A stretch of 64,000 bases of DNA from Branchiostoma floridae (taxonomy: Eukaryota; Chordata; Leptocardii; Amphioxiformes; Branchiostomatidae): assembly GCF_000003815.2 (NCBI RefSeq), contig NC_049981.1, positions 5,642,043-5,706,042 of the forward strand, written 5' to 3'. The stretch's first letter is position 1; every line of letters begins with the position of its first letter. The notes beneath the pieces are model-generated. The model was not told the DNA's origin, did no database searches, and saw only the letters and a list, made by a program, of their open reading frames with translations. Position numbers and translations under genes: made by a program. This document shows, piece after piece, positions 55,139-64,000 of this stretch.

Positions 55139-58100
55139 ATGTCGTTCAAGCGAGAGGGAGATGATCGGAGTCAACTAAACTGCCTCAAGGTGCGACAATC
55201 GTTCAGATATATTTGAGATTTTGACTGCCATGCATTGCTTTTGTTTTCCTTCTACTATAATTGTTCCGAAAATAAACACGTGTGTTGCTTAGACATCTTC
55301 GGTTTGGTATGAGTTGTTACTCCCGCTCCCCATCTAACGCATATGTAAGCGTCACATTGCATCCGTGTTGAAAATTATAGTCACAATTCGTCAGTTTTTG
55401 ATCTAGAAAAATCTTTTATTGCAAGTGCCTTTCCCGATAACATTAATCATGATTGGGGAAAATATGTCTGATTGCTGAGCTATCAAAAATTCATCATCAT
55501 CATCATTCGTCCCATAGCCTTATTAATCAGCCGTAGGGGCAGCACAATATGTTATGCTGTATCAATAGGCATTTTAGTCCTCTGGCGGCGCCTATCTCAT
55601 CTCCGGGGAATCTAAAATTGATACCCTGTAAATTGCAATACTGCAAACAATGTTGATGTTCTATTCTCTTATGTATTAAACAGAAAAGAAGAGTGACTGA
55701 GCTGCTAGCTGGAGACATCCCAGATGATGAAGCAGTCCTGATGAAGAATGGAAGGTGGGTGTCGCAACCATGAACATAAAAATATAAAGAAATAAACCAA
55801 TGAATTACTATCAACATATAAACAGGGCTCTAGCCAGCTCGAATTTTTTTCCGTCAGCCAATTCCCATTAATTATCGCGAAAACGGCAAAAACACTTTTC
55901 CAGGAGTTAGAGAGACTGAACTGAGACCTTGAAAAATGGGTTTTAATGAGATAATCGTATGCGAAAGGGCGCCGACACACTTCGTCAACACTAATAACAA
56001 TAGCAAAACAAACAGTGTGTGGCTTTTACGGCCGTGGACGGCGTCTTCAAGCCGCCTGTAGCTTCCACCAAGAATCTTTGTCCGTCAAGGTTGACGGATT
56101 GGTTCTAAAAATTTTCTGTCACACGCAGCAAATTTCCATCAATTGACGGAAAAACCGACGCTGGCTAGAGCCCTGCATGTAAATGAACATGATACATTGT
56201 GTCATTTATTAACTCTCCAGTTGTGTACAAAGATTTCTGTTACTATTTCTGTTATTATATGATGAAAACATTTGCTCGTTAAGAGCTGCACCTAATTCCA
56301 CTCCACCCTTCTGTCTGTCTGCCAGGTTGGCCTGCCTGGTCTGCAGCCACAAGCCAGTGTTTGACACAATCGATATGCTGACTGTGCACAGGGGTGGCAA
56401 GAAACATCTCAACAGTAAGTACATACAGAACTCTTTAATCTCCAAGCAGCTGCTTTGGTGGTACATCATAATGAGCTTGACACCAAGTCAAAACATTGTT
56501 ATCTACCACCTCTATGTTTCCTTCGAGAATATAGCAAAATGATAACTGTCACTTGTAGCACTATGTACTGGTACACTGAACCGGTACTGGACTTGTGAAA
56601 AGTTTCGGTTCAAAAGTTCAGTTAAAACCGTAATGTCAAGAACTGGTTTTTTGACTTGCAAAAACTAGCACTCTTAAAACTTACAAGCCTATACTTGAAC
56701 CTGAGTCTCTTAACTCAAGTCCAGATCTGAACCTGAATGTGAGCACAGGTACACAGTACTTAATTCACTTGCATATAACGCTACTTAATCTTTATCCGCA
56801 GGGTAACCTATATCCGTTGTAGATGAAAAGGGGTTTTAGGGATATCAAGTTAGCGGGCGGCAGTTTCAAAATGCAATATCTTGAAAACATTTCAATTTTA
56901 GACCAAGGTGGTTGATTTGATAACCCTGCTTTTAAAAGTGACGGATATAAGATACCCAACGGATAAAGGTGACCTAGCGTTAAGTTGTCCTGTAGTATTG
57001 TTATCATCATCATCAGGCATCAGCAGCAATATTGTTATATCTTTTTTAGAATAGTTAATAAAACCAGCCATCTTCTACCTGCAACAAAATAGATGACAGT
57101 AGTTTGAGCATGTGTTGGAAAAGTGTTGAGCAATTAAATATTAATTGATCATTGAACTCAGACTGATATGTGGCTTATGATTTTTCAGACCAGCAGAAGT
57201 TTTACTTCAAGAAACAGGAGCTGGCTGATCTCATTCTGAAGAGGAGACAGGAACAGTTTCTATCAGCACAAGATGAGGTACGGACTTCTACGTACAGGTT
57301 TGGTCTATAAATTGCCATGTGGTCCTTATATAGAGGTGTTCACTAGTACAGGTTTGACTGTACATGTATATCAATGGCAAGGTGGTCCTTTTGTAGAGGT
57401 GCTCACTTGTATAGGTTTGAATGTATATCAATGGTCAGTTGGTCCTTATGTAGCGGTTGTTACTTATACAGGTTTGACTGTATATCAATGGCCAGGTGGT
57501 CCTTATGTAGAGGTGCTCACTTATACAGGTTTGACTGTATATCAATGGCCAGGTGGTCCTTATGTAGAGGTGTTCACTTAGTACAGGTTTGACTGTATAC
57601 TACTAGTAGGCTATTTCATAATGCTTAGGTTAATGAGAAAAATCCAAGGGACCGACAAAAAGTGAACGCAGTGGCCAGGTGGCTGCGATGCAAAGGTAGC
57701 CGCTAAATGCAGGTTTGACTCAGTATATCATATCCTGTTGGTTTATAACGGTATTTATTTTTTGCTGATTTCAGGAGGACCCCACGCCCTTTCTCACCCA
57801 GACCAGACAGATCACCCAGCATGCCTTGCTGACAGCAGCCACTCCCTACAATCCCTGTGTGAAGCAAGGAAGGAAGAAAGAAGAGGACCAGGCAAAGGGG
57901 TAAGGTGTCATGAAAGCAAATCGTTTTATGTGGCAAACTTGTCTTGTGGTTAGGTTCATGCTGTCTGTGTGCCAAATTGTGGGCAATCTTTTTTGATCCA
58001 TAAGTGGTAAGTACCGCCTCCGTACGAACTTGTAGGGAATCCGACGGATTTCGGAGCACGCAGGCACGCCGTAGAACTTTACGTGAAGCCAAAACTTTGT

Positions 58101-59999
58101 GTACCATCGGGCTACGCACCTGCCCTGTACAGCCTGAACATTTTTAGAAATACGTGGCAGACGTGGCCTCCAAAGAAAACATACAGACAAATTGCACTTA
58201 CGGCGGGTTGTGCCCTTTGCTTTAGAATCCTATTAGGTTCTGAGTGTGAATACCTTGCAGGCCCCAATGTTGTTCTCTTGGGAAAGTCACTAGTTTACAC
58301 CTATTTCTTGACGATAGGGAAATTGTGCACCTAGCATCAGTTAGGGAGTAACTCAGTCTTAGGTGCGACATAAAGCCGTATAGATCCCATATTTAAGGGA
58401 AGTCACACTGTGTTTCATTACACTGAAGAAATTCTTACTCTTAGGCTTAAAAGAACCCACCACATTTGTAAATAGAGAGGGTTCAATTCTGTAATTTATC
58501 AATTGTATCAAACTTTTATTGTATTTCTAACCTACTGTCTCTTTTCATATCAAAAATTCAAAAATGTTTTTCAGCAATACATGTGTGTGAATTGTGTTGC
58601 AGGTTGTTGTAGAACTTACCTGCACATTACTGAATGCAAGTGAGCATTTCAATTGTGTATCAACATTTACCTATCTTTTCATTATCTATAGGACAGAAAC
58701 TGGTTTCTTCCAGAGAAGCAGGGAAAGTGATGAGGAAAGTTTTGTAGTACAACCTTACAAGTCAAAAAGAGGACCTGTGGCACCAAAACAAAATGAAAGC
58801 CAAAATCCAACAACTAGTTCAAACACTGACAAGGAATCCAATCCTCAACACATGCTTTCTATCACAAATTTGCCAACTAAAGAAAAACTTATGAAGCTAC
58901 ATAAGGAATCAACTAAACCAAAAGACCCTACAAAATCTTGGAAGGAGGTTCAGCCAAAAGGGACTTCAAGATTGGTGCTTCAGAAAAAGCGGAAACCAGT
59001 CACAGAGGAAGGGAAACCAGAGCTATCAGAGGAAAGACGGAAGGAAATTGCACATCATCTTAAGCTAACAAGGTAAGAGCAAGGTCATGATACTTGAAGG
59101 CTGCACCATTTTAATTCCTTAGATGGCTTTAATCAATTGATCAGTTTGAGGGGAAAGCCATTCTACCTTTTTTAGTTAAGCTAAGGGCACAACCAGCCGT
59201 ACGTGCAATTACGTGCTGTCTAGGTGCCAAAATGTGGACAATCTTTTGGGATCCGTAAGTGGTAAGCACCGCGTTCGTACGAGCTTGTAGGGAATCCGAC
59301 GGAGCACGCAGACACGCAGTAGAACTTTTCATGCAGGCAAGATCTTGTGTGCTATTGGGCTGTGGTTTCCTACCCCGTACGTGCCAGTACGGGCAACGTG
59401 CCTGCCTTGTACAGTCTGAACATTTTCAGAAATATGTGGCGGACGTGGTCTTCCAAAAAAACCTATGGACAAATTGCACGTACGGCGGGTTATGCCCTTT
59501 AGTATGCACAGTTACAGGGAGTTGATATAGTAAGATTCACCTCCCCACCCTCTGTTGTTGCCAAAGTGAACCAAGAACCAAGAAAGTACATCATTGTTAC
59601 CTACATTGTATACCTACCTGTGTTTACAGTCAACTGTCCTTCACTGTATCAACTTCTAAGGCACGAGTTTGAAGTGGCCTACAGCAGCTGCCATGGTTAT
59701 ATTACACTAAAGGACCTGTTTCACACCTAGTTGTATGTGTTGTTTTTAAGCTATCTAGTGACAGCACTTGGTAGCAATGACAATTCCACTCTACTATGGT
59801 TCTAGGAGAATAAAAGTTTTTGTACACATCAGAACTAGGTTTATAAGTGACAGGTGAACAAAACATCATTGTTGATGTTTGTTTTGTTTTGTCCCATTTC
59901 AGCTCTGGTTGGAAGAGGGACAGAGGTGGCCAATGGGTGAAGGATGAGGATGTAGAATTTGACTCTGATGAGGAAGAACCGCCCCCTCCCCCTTTATGA
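55139..59999 (+). CDS. SCNM1: sodium channel modifier 1 (SCNM1), 7 exons
   Basis: Exons 55139-55189, 55684-55754, 56326-56414, 57189-57277, 57775-57899, 58692-59072 and 59903-59999 join in phase to 300 residues. The N-terminus MSFKREGDDRSQLNCLKKRR and the C-terminus (SGWKRDRGGQWVKDEDVEFD, then SDEEEPPPPPL) are close to human SCNM1 as I recall it. Exon 3 encodes the U1-like C2H2 zinc finger CLVCSHKPVFDTIDMLTVHR, then GGKKH. Exon 5 has the TRQITQHALLTAATPYNPC segment. Exon 6 is a charged, poorly conserved linker that makes the protein longer than human (about 230). In vertebrates SCNM1 is a splicing factor, and the human protein is a component of the minor (U12) spliceosome. A nuclear location is expected. 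Shares its promoter with LYSMD. Confidence 0.95.
55823..56175. mobile_element. hAT-like element with 8-bp target duplication
   Basis: CAGGGCTCTAGCCAGC and GCTGGCTAGAGCCCTG are perfect 16-bp terminal inverted repeats. Flanks CATATAAA (55815-55822) and CATGTAAA (56176-56183) are a 7/8 target duplication, which supports hAT. It lies in SCNM1 intron 2. Confidence 0.85.
57290..57725. repeat. minisatellite (about 57 bp) inside a pogo-like MITE
   Basis: ACAGGTTTGACTGTATATCA, then ATGG..AGGTGGTCCTTATG, is repeated at 57295, 57349, 57411, 57470, 57526 and 57585. The segment ends GCAGGTTTGACTCAGTA, like the 49.7-kb element. The unit is a multiple of three, so a frame stays open across it (VYQWPGGPYVEVLTYTGLT). 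It lies in SCNM1 intron 4, starting just past the exon 4 donor. Confidence 0.8.
57957..58217. mobile_element. MITE, left-truncated copy of the 59.2-kb element
   Basis: Shares GTGGTAAG..CCG, GTAGGGAATCCGACGG, GCGGGTTGTGCCCTTT and most of the interior with 59183-59499, but lacks the left terminal repeat. It lies in SCNM1 intron 5. Confidence 0.75.
59183..59499. mobile_element. MITE with 28-bp terminal inverted repeats
   Basis: 59183-59210 (AAGGGCACAACCAGCCGTAC...) pairs with 59472-59499 (...GCGGGTTATGCCCTT) with few mismatches. The interior also has GTACG-rich short palindromes. It lies in SCNM1 intron 6. The superfamily is uncertain; a 3-bp target site (CTA/TTA) would suit PIF/Harbinger. Confidence 0.8.
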
Positions 60000-60221
60000 C
60001 CTTGGGTTGAGGTCACATTGAAATGACTTTATTCTGCACAATTTACATTTATCTTATAAAACATGATTTTGCTTTTAAGTATATTAAAATATGTAGGAAT
60101 CCACTTTGAAAGTCACCCAAGATTGCATTGAGTATATCAATTCAAGTGTGCAACAACCCAATTTTGTAATGTGTATCTTAAAACTTGACTTTCCTTCTGA
60201 AGTCATGTAGGATTTTGCTCC

Positions 60222-60227
60222 AATAAA
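60222..60227 (+). promoter_or_regulatory. polyadenylation signal of SCNM1
   Basis: AATAAA 223 bp after the stop, in CTCCAATAAAACATTTTG. Confidence 0.6.
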
Positions 60228-60229
60228 AC

Positions 60230-61370
60230 ATTTTGTATTGAAACAAGCAAGACATCTCTACTTAGTTTGACTTAGGTAATCATTACAAAGTCAAAGCCTT
60301 TTTGATATAACGTTAACAATATGTAGCTTTAGAAGCATGCAATTTTTTTTCCCATTCTGCTTATCATTGCACCCCCCCCCCACGCACACACAATCTTTCG
60401 AATGGAGGGTCCTATGTGACAACAATAACTTTTATGAACTCAGACATCTCTGAGTGAGACATTAAGTTTGAACATGTTCCAGAAGTGTCTACAGAAAGAT
60501 AGTGCTAGATGTATTTTCAGAAAGATTTCGATTCGAAAATGAACGGACAGACCATTTCTCATGGCCCTTCTAACATATTTGGTCTGTGTAAATTTATCAA
60601 CTGCAGATTTATCAACTTGGACGTGTCTACATTAGTCTTATGTCTATGATTTTGTGTAAATGTCTCCCTGTGTTATAGGCGCCTTGAGCAATCTTATTTT
60701 TGATTGGGAGTTTAAAATGAAGACACTTATAATACTAGGCACTTAACTTCAGCGACCTTATACCTTCATGAAACATTTAGAGCTTTTGTAGATTTTATGC
60801 AAATGACTTAAACATCTACATAATTCATGCATGATGATCTTGAACAGCAATGACTTACATACACATGTCACAGTATATATCTGTATCTATATAGCCGGTA
60901 TTACGATGTAACGGTACAAAACCGGTTTGACAGGTTAAGAAAAACCGGACCTGAAAAAAAATCCGGATGTTGGACCGATTCGAAAATGAACGGATTATAC
61001 CGGCAGGCATTCACGTGTTTGGGGGCTTTATATTTACCACTCCAAGAAAATAACTATTGAAGTAGAGGAGAGGTGATAGTCATTTTACCAAGCTTCTACC
61101 GTCAAACTTGGTCTAAAACAGAGGAGTTAGCTAAAAACATGAGTAGGATAGGATTTTAAAACGCCTATGGACGCTGGATACTCAACAAAAAAGAACCCTC
61201 GGCTATTTTTGACCATTGTTTTGAGTATGGACCATCTCTGCAAGTTTTCACAGTAAATCTGGTTCAGGTGCGGACATGGACTTGATCTTCTGTACCTGAA
61301 CCGTATCTGTACCTGAATTTTCTGTACCGTTACCTACCCCTAGTAAGCAACACTATCCCTCGCAAAGCTC
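60230..61370. other. intergenic, repeats only
   Basis: Downstream of SCNM1. GATTCGAAAATGAACGG occurs twice (60530, 60978). 60895-61330 has repeated ACCGGT/GTACCTGAA strings of the kind also seen at 56560-56760 and 30303-30690. No gene recognised. Confidence 0.5.
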
Positions 61371-61372
61371 AG

Positions 61373-61685
61373 TCATACAGGAGACACATACTGGGACACT
61401 TTTCTATTGTGATTCCAATGTATGACTGAAGGATACACATGTAAAACCAAGTCATACAGTAGACACATACTGGGACACTTTTCTATTGTGATTCCAATGT
61501 ATGACTGAAGGATACACATGTAAAACCAAGTCATACAGTAGACACATACTGGGACACTTTTCTATTGTGATTCCAATGTATGACTGAAGGATACACATGT
61601 AAAACCAAGTCATGCAGGAGACACATACTGGGACACTTTTCTATTGTGATTCCAATGTATGACTGAAGGATACACATGTGAATCT
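61373..61685 (+). repeat. 79-bp tandem repeat, four copies
   Basis: GTCATACAGTAGACACATAC, then TGGGACACTTTTC...GGATACACATGT, at about 61373, 61452, 61531 and 61610, with near-identical units. Confidence 0.95.
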
Positions 61686-61689
61686 CAAT

Positions 61690-62861
61690 GGAATCACAGT
61701 CCCTAATTGGCGATAAGGAAACTTTTTGGATATACATGTATATCCTCCAAAGCAAACATAAAGAACCCTCTGACTAGGGAAAAAGACAAGATACACACAG
61801 GGGATATCTCCTCTTCAGATGGTTGTGTTTTTAGTGTTTCCCTTGAGTTTCAACTATTGAACTGAGCTTTGTGAGGGTATGGAATGAACAAAAAGACAGT
61901 TGTCTTATCTTCGTGGGCAGCATTTGTAGCAATCCCTCTTTATTTGCCACTTAACTGGTTCAGTACAATAGTTGATTCTAGAGCAGAGAGAATGCAATCC
62001 AGAGTCTTTTTTTCTACAAAGCAAACCACGTCCATCGTTTCATCTTCGGAAGTCTCTTGTCGACACGGAAATTATCAGTCGTGCTGTCAGGAAGAAGACA
62101 TCTCCGAAGCCCTGGGGACTTAACATCCTTTAATCAACAAAGTGATATTGTGTGCTTCTGTTCATGAAATAGCACAGTATCATTCTGTCTACGTATCTGG
62201 ATGGGCTACAAGTACTAAAAGCCTCTCAGATACATACAGTTACTATTCGGAGTCGGTAGTAAACTGTATACTCTACAAAGACAGATTCATCCGTTTTAAC
62301 GGACTACAGCACAGGCTTTTATTTGACAGGTTAGTGCCTGTCACAGTCTTATAGAAATCGGCGACGTTCTTTTTTCTCTTTCAAGACTTGAGAAGATCTC
62401 CAGAATGACTCCGAGCATTCATAAAACATGAGCCACACTGCCTCTTCATTTCATCTTATCCGGTAGGCTGGAAATTAGTCGGAGTGTGTTAGGAAGAGCC
62501 TGGGGGAACCACCCTATCCATATCCTGTAATCATAATTATACTTCTCTGTTCATCATGCATATTACAACACAAAACACACCCAGAATATTTGTTACAGTA
62601 CTTAAGTTTTGTAAAATTCACAAAGAACAATGTCACTGAAGAAAGGTGGTGGATGGTAAATGAAACGTCTGACCGTTTCTAAAATCACATCTAGTTTTTT
62701 TTTTTTCATTTGCTTTCATATTGTCTATCTAACTACGTTAATGTCTAAACTTTATCGAAATTCATGACACAGAAGCATGGAAAGATATTTTAGTCCATGT
62801 CTAATTGATTGGACACAAGACTCCTAAATTTTAGTTACGGTGGTATCTCACTGCAATTGGG
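61690..62861. other. intergenic, no gene recognised
   Basis: A 79-codon ORF at 61884-62123 has no recognisable domain. A hammerhead-like motif lies at 62636. Confidence 0.4.
62636..62669 (+). ncRNA. hammerhead-like core
   Basis: CTGAAGA (fits CTGANGA) and GAAACGTC at the usual 34-nt spacing, with an imperfect stem between (AAGGTGG...GGTAAAT). GAAACGTCTGACCGTTTCTA links it to the 26.0-kb hairpin family. Confidence 0.3.
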
Positions 62862-62961
62862 NNNNNNNNNNNNNNNNNNNNNNNNNNNNNNNNNNNNNNN
62901 NNNNNNNNNNNNNNNNNNNNNNNNNNNNNNNNNNNNNNNNNNNNNNNNNNNNNNNNNNNNN
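62862..62961. other. assembly gap (100 N)
   Basis: Exactly 100 Ns, the usual size for a gap of unknown length. Confidence 0.99.
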
Positions 62962-63241
62962 ATAATTAGCATGAAAGCTCATCTGTGTTGACATTATACA
63001 TATTGAAGTTTTCAACTGTCATACAATGCAAAATTTTCTCATCTGTAATTTTTGGTCGTACCTACGTCAACCTTTTTCAGGAGTAATGATTCAATTACTC
63101 TAAGCACGTGACTTGAAGACACGTGACTCGACTAACGAATCCTCGATGCCTCGCAGGCAGTATTGGGCCCCGTCCCTGTTAAGTGTTGGCTGATGTGCTC
63201 TCATGTAGATCGGCTCCTCTAACCCCTTGCAAAGTAATCCA

Positions 63242-63765
63242 NNNNNNNNNNNNNNNNNNNNNNNNNNNNNNNNNNNNNNNNNNNNNNNNNNNNNNNNNNN
63301 NNNNNNNNNNNNNNNNNNNNNNNNNNNNNNNNNNNNNNNNNNNNNNNNNNNNNNNNNNNNNNNNNNNNNNNNNNNNNNNNNNNNNNNNNNNNNNNNNNNN
63401 NNNNNNNNNNNNNNNNNNNNNNNNNNNNNNNNNNNNNNNNNNNNNNNNNNNNNNNNNNNNNNNNNNNNNNNNNNNNNNNNNNNNNNNNNNNNNNNNNNNN
63501 NNNNNNNNNNNNNNNNNNNNNNNNNNNNNNNNNNNNNNNNNNNNNNNNNNNNNNNNNNNNNNNNNNNNNNNNNNNNNNNNNNNNNNNNNNNNNNNNNNNN
63601 NNNNNNNNNNNNNNNNNNNNNNNNNNNNNNNNNNNNNNNNNNNNNNNNNNNNNNNNNNNNNNNNNNNNNNNNNNNNNNNNNNNNNNNNNNNNNNNNNNNN
63701 NNNNNNNNNNNNNNNNNNNNNNNNNNNNNNNNNNNNNNNNNNNNNNNNNNNNNNNNNNNNNNNNN
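63242..63765. other. assembly gap (N run)
   Basis: 524 Ns. Apparent ORFs crossing it are artefacts. Confidence 0.99.
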
Positions 63766-63944
63766 TTTTGTGTTGTATGACATTTTAAAAACTTGTTTTC
63801 AGGTCTCATTAAGACCTACTCACATATCAAATATCAATGCGAGCCATTCAGGCGTTCTAGTGTATGCTGGTTGTCTACAGACAAACATACAAATGCTACC
63901 GGAAATATAACGTTCTTGGCGAAGGTAATAAAGATTATGCAAAT

Positions 63945-64000
63945 GGCATGGTGCAATTGTCAGCATGCTTGGCTCAGGACCAAAAGGTCAAGTGTTGGAA
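63945..64000 (+). mobile_element. tRNA-derived SINE, head only, cut by window end
   Basis: GGCATGGTGCAATTGTCAGC, then ATGCTTGGCTCAGGACCAAAAGG, aligns with the head of the SINE at 15400 (GGCGCAATCGGCAGCACG...GACTCAGGTCCAGAAGG). Confidence 0.6.

Noticed and set aside
63100-63910. Long ORFs across the N run
   Set aside because: They consist of unknown bases.
1-64000. CRISPR arrays, prokaryotic operons, prophage
   Set aside because: Intron-bearing animal genes throughout; the satellite units are too long and lack unique spacers.

Overview
The window looks like chordate nuclear DNA, most likely from a cephalochordate (amphioxus, Branchiostoma). It holds GT-AG multi-exon genes with full invertebrate-deuterostome protein matches, abundant small transposons with terminal inverted repeats, tRNA-derived SINEs, non-LTR retrotransposon relics, and intronless LRR-receptor and class A GPCR genes. 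The species assignment is inference. Three N runs (1709-2113, 62862-62961, 63242-63765) are assembly gaps.

Layout. 1-2610 is a satellite array (unit about 190 bp) containing a gap. 3655-17721 (minus) is a 14-exon gene that reads through cleanly as a 992-residue hinderin (KIAA1328) homologue. Its introns carry LINE pieces, hAT-like elements, a tRNA-derived SINE and a large hairpin that has captured part of its own exon 3. 18.9-28.7 kb and 30.1-40.2 kb are two copies of a tandemly duplicated block. Each copy holds an LRR transmembrane receptor gene (plus) converging on an intronless EDG/cannabinoid-type GPCR gene (minus). 40.2-50.6 kb is repeat-rich with one orphan exon-like ORF (43.29 kb). 50628-54775 (minus) is a 3-exon LYSMD1/2 gene. 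It is head to head, across 363 bp, with a 7-exon SCNM1 gene (55139-59999, plus), the arrangement I recall for human LYSMD1-SCNM1. 60.2-64 kb is repeats, gaps and the start of another SINE.

Gene relations. LYSMD and SCNM1 very probably share a bidirectional CpG/ETS-type promoter. The LRR and GPCR copies were duplicated as one unit. LRR copy A has gained a 6-bp insertion with an in-frame stop that removes a repetitive cytoplasmic tail kept in copy B. The GPCR copies differ by compensating frameshifts in the C-tail. Uncollapsed haplotypes remain an alternative explanation for the duplication.

Most unusual signals: (i) several hairpin elements carry a compact CTGANGA - stem - GAAACGTC motif of nearly constant length (33-34 nt), resembling a hammerhead ribozyme core; (ii) a copy of hinderin exon 3 sits in the loop of a hairpin with about 170-bp arms; (iii) the LRR 5' leader consists of four tandem copies of a splice-acceptor-bearing segment, in both duplicates; (iv) the LRR receptor tail has an ITAM-like pair of YxxI motifs.
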